Below, in pieces: positions 36,266 to 44,116 of a DNA stretch of 64,000 bases (within the stretch, counting starts at the first letter, position 1; each line of letters begins with the position of its first letter). Under the pieces are notes generated by a model that was not told the origin of the DNA, made no database searches, and saw only the letters and a list, made by a program, of their open reading frames with translations. The position numbers were made by a program, and so were the translations under genes. This DNA is from Calothrix sp. PCC 7103 (GTDB taxonomy: Bacteria > Cyanobacteriota > Cyanobacteriia > Cyanobacteriales > Nostocaceae), in contig NZ_KB217478.1 of NCBI RefSeq assembly GCF_000331305.1, forward strand, positions 6,187,646 through 6,251,645. The letters run 5' to 3'.

Positions 36266-36319
36266 CCTGTTTTTGGCTGACCAACCTCCCTGCCGGTCGG
36301 TTAGTCTGTCAAAAACAGG
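36266..36319. terminator. 54-bp imperfect hairpin at the element's left end
   Basis: CCTGTTTTTG (36266-36275) and CAAAAACAGG (36310-36319) pair exactly, with further partial pairing inside (GCTGACCAACC against GGTCGGTTAGTC). It lies 90 bp beyond the stop of the last element gene and 240 bp inside the left end. It may end the operon transcript or be a recombination or secondary-structure site. The remainder of 36024-36410 has no gene. Confidence 0.5.
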
Positions 36320-36410
36320 TTAAAAAAATCATAAAAAACAGGTGTATAGAATCTTAAATTTCAGTTGAGTTGGAGCCGTCATGATCCAACTGATTTGAAA
36401 ATCGCGCATT

Positions 36411-38204
36411 TTAAGTTTTCATGGATGGAAATTCAATTTCTAATGTGGTAGTTGATTCACTCGGTTGAGAGTTTTTCGGTTGTTGAGGGTAAACAATCTC
36501 ACGCGGAATCCAAGTATAACCAAAGGCTTGAGTATCTTCCCATCCTAGAAAACGTAAAATTCCACCACCAGCAATATCTGCCATCATCACACCTACAGTT
36601 TTTCGTAGGGTGTTAGGATTACAAATAGTACCATTAACTTTGAATGAAGCAGAACGGACTATTTGAGATGGAAAAGTTTTCCCAACAGGTTTATTATGGT
36701 GAGCACTGGAAGTAGAAACGAGTAGGTATTGATTATTTTGATGTGTATTTTTGAGTTGACGTATTAACTCTATACTTTCAAGATGCGGTCTAAGCCAAGG
36801 TAAAGCATTTTTGGGAATATTAAGTTTTAAACTTGGACGACCAGGTGAGTGTTTACCACAAGATGGTTCTTTTTTGGGTACAATAAAATAATCAACTTCA
36901 GATAACTTTAGAGGTAAAATACCAAGAGTAATTGGAATTACGCAGGGAATTTGAACGTGGCGTAACTCCCAAACAGAAAGAGCATGAAAAATAATCAGAT
37001 ATAAAACAATTGCTTCAATTGGGTCAGCGTCAGGTGAGATAATGTAAGAACATAGTTGTCTAATTATTTCTAGGGGATAATGACGAATGGTTGGGTTGTC
37101 TGCGCGAATCGAGCGTTGAACAGGATTAATAATTACCATTTTATTCATTAAAGCCCAGTCAAAGAATACTTTTAATTTCCCTCGATGTTGACGTACCGTG
37201 TTTTGAGCTAAACGTTTTACTTGTACGTATGAACCAACAGCGCCACAACAATTACAAACTTTCGGTGCCAAGCGATGATTTGGGTCAAATGGTATAATCA
37301 TTTGGCACAAAGAGCATTGCCATTGAAAGTTTAACGTCAACAAGTAATTATTAATTAGCGATGGTTGTACTTCATGAGGTAGGTTAATAGAATGTTGAGC
37401 GCTCCATAGCCAAAAAACGCTTAGTGTTTCCAAGTGGTCTCTAACGTTAGAAAATACAGTTTTTCTTGACCCTAGCCAAGTCGCATAGTCATTCATTAGT
37501 TGTTGTAAATGTTCAGGAGCATTGCGAATTGGCATTAAAGCACGGCGTCTCGAAAGATATAGTTCTCGACTTTCTATTTGACCCAAAGATGCTAATAAAT
37601 GTCCAAGTTCAAATAAACAAGAGCGAATCAGCATTGGATTAGTTCGACCCGTAGCTCCAAGCTTAGGTAAGGCATTATCTATTGCAGACCAAGTTAAAGG
37701 TTGAGTCAGTTGATTTGCTTGCAAAAAACGACCAAAGATGCGAAATCTTCGATTTTTATTATTGTCAACGCAATCCCAATTGATATTTTTAGCAATCAAG
37801 TCGAAAAGAGTTTTATTGTATGGATATGGTGTACTAAAATTTGTGAGATAGGCAAGTAATGAATCTCGTGCTAGACGATTTTGATTACACAGCTGGCACA
37901 ATTGATGAGACTTGTTATACAAAACTTTAAACTGACCACATTGTGAACAACGTTGATAACCATACCGTCTTTCTCTCCAACAAGCACGACATATCTGTTC
38001 ACCAAGTAAAGCTGAGGATTTCATACAACCACAAACAGAACATTCAATTTTATTCTGTTTAGCTTTTCGACTAGCATGACGTGCAATTTGTTGACAAGTC
38101 TGACATAACCAATCTGTTTGATTATAAATTGGTTTAGTTTGAGAGCAACGACTACAGGTTGCTATAGGTCGTTCTTTTATTTTTGTTACATCGTGGGCAT
38201 AGCC
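36411..38204 (-). CDS. Degenerate tyrosine recombinase with zinc ribbons
   Basis: This frame is open from 38204 to the TAA at 36411; the first Met codon is at 38024 but coding resemblance extends above it. The N-terminus holds zinc-ribbon CxxC pairs (TCSRC/LCQTC, CSVCG/ICRAC, CSQCG/LCQLC). A sixth (CSLCQ/VCNCC) lies in the middle. Then come a core-binding-like segment (NTVRQHRGKLKVFFDWALMN) and a C-terminal recombinase fold. Arg I is replaced (ALSVWELR where GLRxSEL is usual), HxLR is NTLR, LGH is LGW, while a Tyr remains (AFGYTWI). It may be an accessory, non-catalytic partner. A +1 shift joins it to the ORF above. Confidence 0.75.
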   Translation of the reverse strand, partial: GYAHDVTKIKERPIATCSRCSQTKPIYNQTDWLCQTCQQIARHASRKAKQNKIECSVCGCMKSSALLGEQICRACWRERRYGYQRCSQCGQFKVLYNKSHQLCQLCNQNRLARDSLLAYLTNFSTPYPYNKTLFDLIAKNINWDCVDNNKNRRFRIFGRFLQANQLTQPLTWSAIDNALPKLGATGRTNPMLIRSCLFELGHLLASLGQIESRELYLSRRRALMPIRNAPEHLQQLMNDYATWLGSRKTVFSNVRDHLETLSVFWLWSAQHSINLPHEVQPSLINNYLLTLNFQWQCSLCQMIIPFDPNHRLAPKVCNCCGAVGSYVQVKRLAQNTVRQHRGKLKVFFDWALMNKMVIINPVQRSIRADNPTIRHYPLEIIRQLCSYIISPDADPIEAIVLYLIIFHALSVWELRHVQIPCVIPITLGILPLKLSEVDYFIVPKKEPSCGKHSPGRPSLKLNIPKNALPWLRPHLESIELIRQLKNTHQNNQYLLVSTSSAHHNKPVGKTFPSQIVRSASFKVNGTICNPNTLRKTVGVMMADIAGGGILRFLGWEDTQAFGYTWIPREIVYPQQPKNSQPSESTTTLEIEFPSMKT

Positions 38205-38370
38205 CTAATAATGAAACTTGGCGCTTCATTTCACCGCAACGAGAACAAAGATTTGTTGGCTGATTGCAATAGCATTGGCGACAAATGTCACGGTCTTTAA
38301 AATAAGTAAACTTCATGCGACCGCAAAATTCGCAGGTAATTAAGCGTTTGTAATTATCTGTATTTTTCAT
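38152..38370 (-). CDS. Zinc-ribbon N-terminal segment, frame-shifted from next gene
   Basis: A 72-residue ORF with two treble-like zinc ribbons: CEFCGR...DICRQC and LCSRCG...GLCPRC. It stops at a TAG where the +1 frame continues with the next ribbon (TCSRC...). Together the two frames give five ribbons at regular 30-35-residue spacing and a 652-residue protein. The ORF therefore is the N-terminus of the recombinase gene, split either by a one-base indel or by programmed +1 frameshifting within the 53-bp overlap (38152-38204, containing AACAAAAATAAAAG). It starts 9 bp after the 74-residue gene. Confidence 0.65.
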   Translation of the reverse strand: MKNTDNYKRLITCEFCGRMKFTYFKDRDICRQCYCNQPTNLCSRCGEMKRQVSLLGLCPRCNKNKRTTYSNL

Positions 38371-38379
38371 TGACCCGGC

Positions 38380-38604
38380 TCAAACTGATAATTCTTCTGG
38401 TTGTAAAATCATTGAAACGTCTATTAATTGATGTGATTGTTCAACTGCATCAATTAAAGCAAGTGCATCAAAATCTTTCAAAATAGTTGCTTCATAACCG
38501 TTAGTCCAAGTGATAATAACGGTTGGTGGGCTAGGTTCAAACTCAATTAAACGAATTTGTTCAAGGTTGAGAATGTAACGAGGTAATTTAATAAATATAG
38601 CCAT
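38380..38604 (-). CDS. 74-residue element protein, unknown
   Basis: A small soluble protein (MAIFIKLPRYILNLEQIRLI followed by EFEPSPPTVIITWTNGYEAT). Its predicted beta-rich N-half and helical C-half give no family hint. It has a well-placed AGGAC region before its ATG and sits 36 bp after the GIY-YIG gene and 9 bp before the zinc-ribbon gene. Its fixed place in the operon suggests a role in recombination or control of the element. Confidence 0.6.
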   Translation of the reverse strand: MAIFIKLPRYILNLEQIRLIEFEPSPPTVIITWTNGYEATILKDFDALALIDAVEQSHQLIDVSMILQPEELSV

Positions 38605-38640
38605 AAGTCCTCCCAGTCAATCAAACCGTTCATTGAACGA

Positions 38641-38919
38641 TTATTTATTGTGATTTTGATCTTCACAAAAAACAGCAAGTTTTTCTGATGGCGATAAACG
38701 CTTCATTTGATATTCTGCGACTCGTGCCTCTGTTCTGGTATTAAAAGTCCAAAACCTCAGCAGTTTTAATGGTCGATTAATACGTGTGTAACGCCCTCCA
38801 CGTCCTGCATTGTGTGCAGCAATACGTTGTGAGACATTCTTTGTCGAACCAACATAAAGTACACCACTAGCACATTGAGCTAAATAGACATAGTATTTTT
38901 CATGTGTTTGTGCGTCCAT
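38641..38919 (-). CDS. GIY-YIG endonuclease (UPF0213-like)
   Basis: A 92-residue single-domain GIY-YIG nuclease. The core YYVYLAQCASGVLYVGSTKN gives the VYL...LYVG strands; SQRIAAHNAGRGGRYTRINR supplies the catalytic Arg and the following His-rich loop, and ARVAEYQMKRL the metal-binding Glu. Such small proteins nick or cut DNA. Inside a recombinase element it could process ends or act in defence or competition. It lies 37 bp after the XRE gene. Confidence 0.88.
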   Translation of the reverse strand: MDAQTHEKYYVYLAQCASGVLYVGSTKNVSQRIAAHNAGRGGRYTRINRPLKLLRFWTFNTRTEARVAEYQMKRLSPSEKLAVFCEDQNHNK

Positions 38920-38956
38920 AACTATTACTCATTCGATAGCTTTTGAAGAAAGTTAT

Positions 38957-39316
38957 TCAACCACGATTTGTAAATTCATGCGGGTCGGGAAAGATACTTT
39001 CATCCGATAAAACTTGTTTTTTACCACCGTATAAACGCTCTGGAACACTAGCCTTTGTTTTAGTTTTTTTGATAGTTACTTCAACTGGGTCGGGCTGCAC
39101 TTCACAAAAGTCACTTAGTTTACAATCTAAAGCATTACAAAGAGCCTGAATTGTTTGAAGTCTTAGAGCATTTGGTTTGCCATTAATTAGTGCGGAAACT
39201 GCCTGAAGTGATAATTGTACTCCTGCTTTAGAAGCTAGTAATGCTTGTAGTTCAGAAGCTCGGTAGATATCCCGTTCTACTGCTAGCCACTTTTTTAGCT
39301 TCCACACAACTGGCAT
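38957..39316 (-). CDS. XRE/Cro-type regulator
   Basis: A 119-residue protein with a helix-turn-helix domain: ASELQALLASKAGVQLSLQA followed by VSALINGKPNALRLQTIQAL and CNALDCKLSDFCEV, typical of HTH_26-type regulators. A basic linker and short tail follow. It starts 18 bp after the integrase stop. Three related AAGYTTAAC-type repeats upstream of the integrase (40491-40561) are candidate binding sites, so it probably autoregulates the element operon. Confidence 0.85.
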   Translation of the reverse strand: MPVVWKLKKWLAVERDIYRASELQALLASKAGVQLSLQAVSALINGKPNALRLQTIQALCNALDCKLSDFCEVQPDPVEVTIKKTKTKASVPERLYGGKKQVLSDESIFPDPHEFTNRG

Positions 39317-39334
39317 AAAATTTCTCCTTTACAC

Positions 39335-40474
39335 TTAACTAGTCTCACTCGTAAGCGAACCTACAATTTCTTCAATCGCTTTCTCATAGTATGACTGACT
39401 ATGCCTAACATAGCGGTGTAATGTACCTGGATTCAAGTGACCCATTAAATCCATTAATACCCATACTTTATCCGGTTGCTTCTCCATAAAGTTCGTTGCG
39501 AATGATCTACGCAAACTATGCCAGCTTAAATGTTGTGGTAGGTCTAAACCTACCTTCACTGCTGCAATTGCAATTACATGCAAGTTACGCCACATTGTCT
39601 GATATGAAATTCTGTCACCACTCTCACTTAAAAACAGTGCTGGATTCTCTTTTGAACAAGGAAAGTTCGGTCGAATACGCTCCTCATAAACACGCATCGT
39701 CGCCTGAGCAAACGGCGTAAAAATTGTTTTACGTACTCGTTTTCCAGAACCAGACGCTGCTTTACCAAAGCGGGTTTGAATGCTGTTTTGTTGATAAAAT
39801 AAATCCCGATGTGGTTTTAATGCATCTAAGTGTAAAATCTCCGAAGCTCTTAAACCGCTTTCTGCTGCCAATACAATCATTGTATAGTCTCTTGAAACTG
39901 GTAGCTTTTTCTGATTACCACTAATATATGTTGTGCGTATAAACTCATAGAACTCAATCAGACTTTCGCCGGTCAGCACAAAACCTTCTTCATCTGAATC
40001 AAGTGTATGTATAGGATAGTCATATTCCAAGACTGGTTGCTCAATACGACCATACTTTGCTACCAATAACTGAGTATTTTCTCCTGGTATATACGGACAT
40101 TCAAGCACGTACTCAAATAATCGTCTGAGTTTACCTAGGTATCCTTGTACTGTACGCACTTTTAAATCAGCGCTTACCAGCCCTTTACCAAACTCCACAA
40201 TCCTCTGCCGTCCTGTAATTGGACTCATTGCTTCCCAAATCAATAATTGCCTTTCACCCAATGGATATAAGTCGTCTTTTATTATTAAATTCTCGAACCA
40301 ACCCTTTAAGAACCTGCGTTCTGATTCAATAGTTAGCTCGCTATGGTTACGCGTAACATGAGTATCTAAATACCCCTGTAAGATAGCTTCGTGGTCTGCT
40401 AGTTTCTCTGCAAAAGTTATAGGAGCAGAAACTATCGACATGTCATGAACTATGGCAAGGTGTGGACGACTCAT
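39335..40474 (-). CDS. Tyrosine recombinase/integrase (intact)
   Basis: A 379-residue XerC/D-like recombinase. A SAM-like core-binding domain spans residues 28-125; the catalytic domain has Arg I at residue 209 (ESGLRASEIL), His319-x-x-Arg322 (WHSLRR), His346 (LMGHLNPG) and the nucleophile Tyr355 (TLHRYVRH). All catalytic residues are present, so it is likely active and moves the surrounding 4.6-kb unit. It is the first gene of the minus-strand operon; about 150 bp separate it from the right inverted end and contain repeated operator-like sites. Confidence 0.93.
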   Translation of the reverse strand: MSRPHLAIVHDMSIVSAPITFAEKLADHEAILQGYLDTHVTRNHSELTIESERRFLKGWFENLIIKDDLYPLGERQLLIWEAMSPITGRQRIVEFGKGLVSADLKVRTVQGYLGKLRRLFEYVLECPYIPGENTQLLVAKYGRIEQPVLEYDYPIHTLDSDEEGFVLTGESLIEFYEFIRTTYISGNQKKLPVSRDYTMIVLAAESGLRASEILHLDALKPHRDLFYQQNSIQTRFGKAASGSGKRVRKTIFTPFAQATMRVYEERIRPNFPCSKENPALFLSESGDRISYQTMWRNLHVIAIAAVKVGLDLPQHLSWHSLRRSFATNFMEKQPDKVWVLMDLMGHLNPGTLHRYVRHSQSYYEKAIEEIVGSLTSETS

Positions 40475-40490
40475 ATTTAGTCTCCCCCTT

Positions 40491-40561
40491 CAAGCTTAAC
40501 TTGTTTTACCTAATCATAACCTATTTTATTCAAGTTAAACTTGATTTACAAAGCTTAACCC
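40491..40561. promoter_or_regulatory. Three operator-like repeats before the integrase
   Basis: CAAGCTTAACTTG (40491-40503), CAAGTTAAACTTG (40531-40543, a perfect 13-bp palindrome) and CAAAGCTTAACCC (40549-40561) lie within 71 bp upstream of the integrase ATG. Palindromes of this size fit dimeric XRE regulators such as the one encoded in the same operon. Confidence 0.6.
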
Positions 40562-40622
40562 TTTATTTGACTAGGTTACACGCTTAGTAACAATGTTCTG
40601 ATTAGATACTAAATACCTTAGA

Positions 40623-41262
40623 TTGTGCCAGTACTAATTTCCCAAGATTTTTAAGCTCACTTATTTCTTTTTCTGATAGTTCTGTTTTTTTTTCAGTATC
40701 AATTGAAGATGCAGCGTCTAACATCTTCTTTACCGTTTCTTGATTTACTTTGTTGACTAGTTCTACACTAATTCTTTCTCTAAAATGAACTAACATCGAT
40801 GCATCAAATGGTGCTTCATTACTATAAGATGACATCCCTATAAAGTATTGTAGATAAGGGTTTTCCCTTATTTGCTCTACCGTTTCTCTATCGCTTATAC
40901 CTAATTTTTCTTTAATTATTAATGCCCCTAATGCCATCCGGAACGGCTTTGCAGGCGCCCCCATTTCTATAGAGAATGAAGTTGAATACTCGTCCTCAAA
41001 TTCTGTCCAAGGTATTAAAGAAGCCATGATTACCCAACGATTATCTTCTCTTAGCTTCCCCTCAAATGGAAGTTGAAAGTTTTCAGGTAGAATTGGAGGC
41101 TGCTCCTGTTTTCGGTACATGATTACTAATAAGCACATTTGAGTGCTAGTCACGTAGATGCAAGGATTTTAGGTAATTTTACCTTTTTCTCTTGCATCTG
41201 GATATATTTCTTTGGTCTGATAATCTGATGGCGCCTGTTTTTCCCTCTTTTTCAGCAAACCC
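40623..41262 (-). mobile_element. IS copy 2, transposase 5' half
   Basis: The right part of the split IS. The terminal repeat (CTTTTTCAGCAAACCC) ends at 41262. The minus strand encodes the transposase N-terminus from MYRKQEQPPILPENFQLPFE to ELKNLGKLVL, where the 4.6-kb element begins. Relative to copy 1 it diverges by many substitutions. It is followed by TAGCTA (41263-41268), while the other end is flanked by TAATTA; copy 1 is flanked by TATTTA. The target pattern TANNTA is shared, but unequal flanks indicate recombination between two insertions. Confidence 0.88.
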
Positions 41263-41264
41263 TA

Positions 41265-41432
41265 GCTAGCAGTAGTGATGATACAATAGTTCGCATTTGG
41301 GATTTACAGAATCGTAAATTTCATCGTTTTAATAATAACGATTTTGCCAATATTACTAGTTTTGGCGCCCCTTCATTTTTTTACAGCTTTTTAGGCGCCG
41401 CGACCGCATCGCGGTCGCGTGCTTTAGTCTAA
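41265..41432 (+). pseudogene. WD40 repeat fragment (3' end of caspase-WD40 gene)
   Basis: Directly after the IS end the plus strand reads ASSSDDTIVRIWDLQNRKFH and ITSFGAP; the phrase SDDTIVRIWDL is a classic WD40 blade end. It stays open to TAA at 41430-41432, with the last residues encoded by a GC-rich palindrome (GCGACCGC-atc-GCGGTCGC, 41400-41418). It has the same orientation as the caspase fragment at 34415 and is probably the 3' remnant of that gene. Confidence 0.75.
41400..41418. repeat. GCGACCGC/GCGGTCGC hairpin
   Basis: Exact 8-bp GC-rich arms around a 3-base loop, just before the stop of the WD40 fragment. Its composition stands out from the AT-rich surroundings and it may be an inserted repeat. 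Confidence 0.5.
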
Positions 41433-41627
41433 AGTCCAGTTAGTATATAACTCCTAAATTATTTTAATGTCTGCTTCAAACCGAGTCTTATTTTAAAATT
41501 GAGTTAGAAGAAGGCTTTTAATAATTGCGTTATAGCAGATAATTTGTTCTAGTTAAAATGACTAGCTACCTGACTGCCTGTTTTCTTTCTCTTTGAATTA
41601 ATAAGTAATAAATGTATCTTTTTTGTA

Positions 41628-41636
41628 CTTATGCAG
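41628..41636 (-). promoter_or_regulatory. CTGCATAA motif, orphan copy
   Basis: CTGCATAAG read on the minus strand, followed by a TTTATTACTTATTAA stretch like the copy at 45.5 kb. No start codon lies at the usual 85-105 bp distance, so the gene it served has probably been lost. Confidence 0.35.
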
Positions 41637-41685
41637 TAAGAGGGATAAGTCATTTCTCGCATGTTAAAGATTTATATTCTCCAGT

Positions 41686-41847
41686 AAATCTAGAAAGAAA
41701 GGTGCAACTCGATTACCTGTACGTGTCATTGAATATATAGTTAAAGAAGAGAGCATAGAAAAAGTTTACCGTTTAATTACAGATTTAATGCATATTGTTC
41801 TTTTTCCACGCCCTAAACTTCTAAATATAAGACAAGCAAGGAGCTAA
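41686..41847 (+). pseudogene. IS4-type transposase fragment
   Basis: A 53-codon open stretch without a start (KSRKKGATRLPVRVIEYIVK, EKVYRLITDLMHIVLFPRPK) resembles the conserved RVIEY...YRLITDL region of IS4-type transposases. It ends at TAA 41845-41847. No terminal repeats were recognised. Otherwise the 41433-41855 gap is empty apart from an orphan CTGCATAA motif. Confidence 0.55.
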
Positions 41848-41855
41848 CTTAATCC

Positions 41856-42929
41856 CTATCTTCTAACACTATCTAACACTATTTTAGAAGAACACTGCGA
41901 AGCTGATTTCGCTTGAACCAGTTTAATAACTCTTGCATCAAGTTTACCGCTAGTAACAGATTGTTTTTGTAGTAAACTAATTGTGGCATCAAGTGGATGA
42001 TATTTCATACTCAATTTATCAAGTTTCTTATCATCACTCAGAGTTACAGTCAATTCTTGATTGCCCTTATTTTGACTTTTTGCTTTTTTAACTAACTGTT
42101 TAACTTCATCAGAAAGCTTCACATTTAGAGAACCTTCTAGAAATATCCATGCTTCAGGATATTTTTTTTTGAAGTCTTCGAGGGGTTTGCTACCATCTGA
42201 ATTATTATTAAAGCTAATTGACTCACTGGAAGTAACGTAAAAGCAATTCTTTATCTTCTCTAATTGTTGCTGTGAAATAGTTTTATCTCCACCAAAAAAT
42301 ATCCAAAAAGTTGTGATAAAAAAGAAAAGCACAAACCCAAAAACTAAGAGACTAGATAATTTTATCTTATTTGTTCTTGGATATTTTGAATTACGAGTTT
42401 TGCTTTCAACTATAACTGGTAATTGGCGTTTTGCTGAAACAGACAATGGTTCTAACTCTTTAAGCTTGATAATAGGGCTGGACGCATCTCTGCTTATATA
42501 GATAGCAGAAGAATCACTGATTTTACTATCATACCAAAATGTCTGAAATTTATCTTTCAGTTCTCTATGAGTTATATTGAAATGGACTTGCCTAATTTTA
42601 TCTTGTAGCTCATATGGTGTTTCTTCAAAAACAAGTCCCTCAATTAAATAAATCTCTCTACCAACCAAATCTCTTAATACGTCATTTTCACTTTCTCCAA
42701 TATCTCTTTTTCTAGCCTTAGCAACTCTAAAAACAACAGTAAAATTTCCTACTTCAGAACCTTGAATCCAGCGAACACTTGCTTCACCGTCTTCAGCTAA
42801 ATCATCTTCTGTTACTTTTAAAAGTAAGCTACGGATTTTAGCTTGAGAAATAAAATCAGGAGCTACTACTGTCTTATAATCAACTGATTGATTTCGGCTA
42901 ATGAGAAAAGGCCAAGCTTGAGTCTTCAT
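41856..42929 (-). CDS. Single-pass partner of the GTPase pair, unknown
   Basis: A 357-residue protein. Residues 1-170 form a soluble domain (SISRN-like start, VRWIQGSEVGNFTVVFRVAK, YLIEGLVFEETPYELQDKIR) of unrecognised family. One TM helix follows near residues 198-220 (LLVFGFVLFFFITTFWIFFG), then a charged C-terminal domain of about 130 residues. It is the third gene of a minus-strand cassette, 25 bp after the second GTPase gene. No GGCGCC is present. The topology suggests a membrane effector or receptor acted on by the GTPases. Function unknown. Confidence 0.7.
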   Translation of the reverse strand: MKTQAWPFLISRNQSVDYKTVVAPDFISQAKIRSLLLKVTEDDLAEDGEASVRWIQGSEVGNFTVVFRVAKARKRDIGESENDVLRDLVGREIYLIEGLVFEETPYELQDKIRQVHFNITHRELKDKFQTFWYDSKISDSSAIYISRDASSPIIKLKELEPLSVSAKRQLPVIVESKTRNSKYPRTNKIKLSSLLVFGFVLFFFITTFWIFFGGDKTISQQQLEKIKNCFYVTSSESISFNNNSDGSKPLEDFKKKYPEAWIFLEGSLNVKLSDEVKQLVKKAKSQNKGNQELTVTLSDDKKLDKLSMKYHPLDATISLLQKQSVTSGKLDARVIKLVQAKSASQCSSKIVLDSVRR

Positions 42930-42954
42930 AACACTTATTACCTATAGATTGAAT

Positions 42955-44052
42955 TTACAGACTAGATTCAGGAAAATTAGCAAGGAACTGTTGCTGAACA
43001 GATTTACATGTATTTAAAACTTGAGCAAATGCGCTTGCATTAGATAAAGCGCCTTTATCGCTTGCTACTTCTTGACTTTTTTCTGTATTATCTTTTTTGG
43101 CAGAGATGAATATGCTAATTAAAAAATAAATAGCCAAGAAAATAATGCTCCACGGCAGCCAAAATATACTAATAAAGCCTAATAAAAGGTAGATTAGTAT
43201 TTTAGATACAGAAAACTTTCTTTGATTACTTGATTTTGGTTTTGAGTCATCAACCAGAATGTGCTGATGCTTATCTGTGAAAGCAAAAGCCAGAGGAACT
43301 TCTAGGTTCATGGGTTGTGGAATCTTACCAGGAACTTTTTTCATTTGTCCATCAGGCGCCAAAATTGCAAACCCTCTACCGACGGAACTTATGGGAATTA
43401 AACGAACTGGACACCCTGCTTTCTTTCTATTACCGACAAAATTTTCAAATTCTTTAACTGAATTAATAATGCGATTTTTTATTTGCTCTAAAGAGTAACC
43501 ATGTTCTTCAAGCAAATCCCATTTACTAATTATGAAATAAACAGGAGTGTTTTTTGTACATTTATCTACCATTTGAATAATGTTAGGTAAATCTTCATAG
43601 AGCAATTTTTGAACAATCATACTGTCCAGGTCTTTATTTTGCATGAAAGAGAACAGCTTTTGACCATCTATAATCGCTAAAACTGCATCAGCTTTATGAA
43701 CTAATAACTCTAACTCACTATAACTGTCTTCTTCTGTGTTTGCTGAATCTGTAATCAGACCTCCAGCATAATCAATATAAGTAAGACTGCAAGCTTGAAC
43801 ATTTGATAACTCTGAATTTTTAACACAGCAATTAAATGTCCATTCAGTATCACTTCGTGTTCCCGGAGGCCAGCTTTCACCTCTAATCAGAGTTTCATAA
43901 ACTTTATTAAGGCTTTTTCTTTTATTAGAATCTTCGATATCTAGAAAAAAGCCAAACTTTCCTAATGTTGACAATACCTTAAAAAGGCTTGCCAAAAAAA
44001 CAGTCTTACCAGAACCAGATGTACCTAGAACTATTATACTATAGCTATTCAT
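42955..44052 (-). CDS. Membrane P-loop GTPase, paralogue 2
   Basis: The start ATG 44050-44052 is preferred because GGAGGTGTT lies directly before it; the frame also opens 20 codons higher (44112) without such a site. From that ATG (365 residues) the P-loop is GTSGSGKT (residues 10-17), the DxxG-like switch is DYAGG, and the specificity loop is SKWD, giving G1, G3 and G4 of a TRAFAC-type GTPase. Near residue 285 two adjacent TM helices follow (ILIYLLLGFISIFWLPW and FLAIYFLISIFIS). The C-terminal segment resembles the end of the neighbouring paralogue (KSVQQQFLANFPESSL). Confidence 0.8.
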   Translation of the reverse strand: MNSYSIIVLGTSGSGKTVFLASLFKVLSTLGKFGFFLDIEDSNKRKSLNKVYETLIRGESWPPGTRSDTEWTFNCCVKNSELSNVQACSLTYIDYAGGLITDSANTEEDSYSELELLVHKADAVLAIIDGQKLFSFMQNKDLDSMIVQKLLYEDLPNIIQMVDKCTKNTPVYFIISKWDLLEEHGYSLEQIKNRIINSVKEFENFVGNRKKAGCPVRLIPISSVGRGFAILAPDGQMKKVPGKIPQPMNLEVPLAFAFTDKHQHILVDDSKPKSSNQRKFSVSKILIYLLLGFISIFWLPWSIIFLAIYFLISIFISAKKDNTEKSQEVASDKGALSNASAFAQVLNTCKSVQQQFLANFPESSL

Positions 44053-44116
44053 AACACCTCCATAAGAATAAAAAACTAAAATCTGTAAGGTGGGTATTGC
44101 CAGCCCTTTCAATGTA

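Larger units (their letters stand above)
36010..40622 (-). mobile_element. 4.6-kb dual tyrosine-recombinase element
   Basis: The unit interrupts an IS transposase gene at the codons for its first catalytic Asp. Its ends are inverted: TCTAAGGTTTTAAG (36010-36023) and, on the other strand, TCTAAGGTATTTAG (40609-40622). All five genes run on the minus strand with gaps of 9-37 bp: intact tyrosine recombinase, XRE regulator, GIY-YIG nuclease, 74-residue protein, zinc-ribbon degenerate recombinase. GGCGCC occurs only once, in the non-coding left end, against one per 700-800 bp in resident DNA. This indicates recent arrival. Boundaries are exact to within about 10 bp. The type is unfamiliar; Tn554- and RIT-like elements are the nearest known plan. 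Confidence 0.78.
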
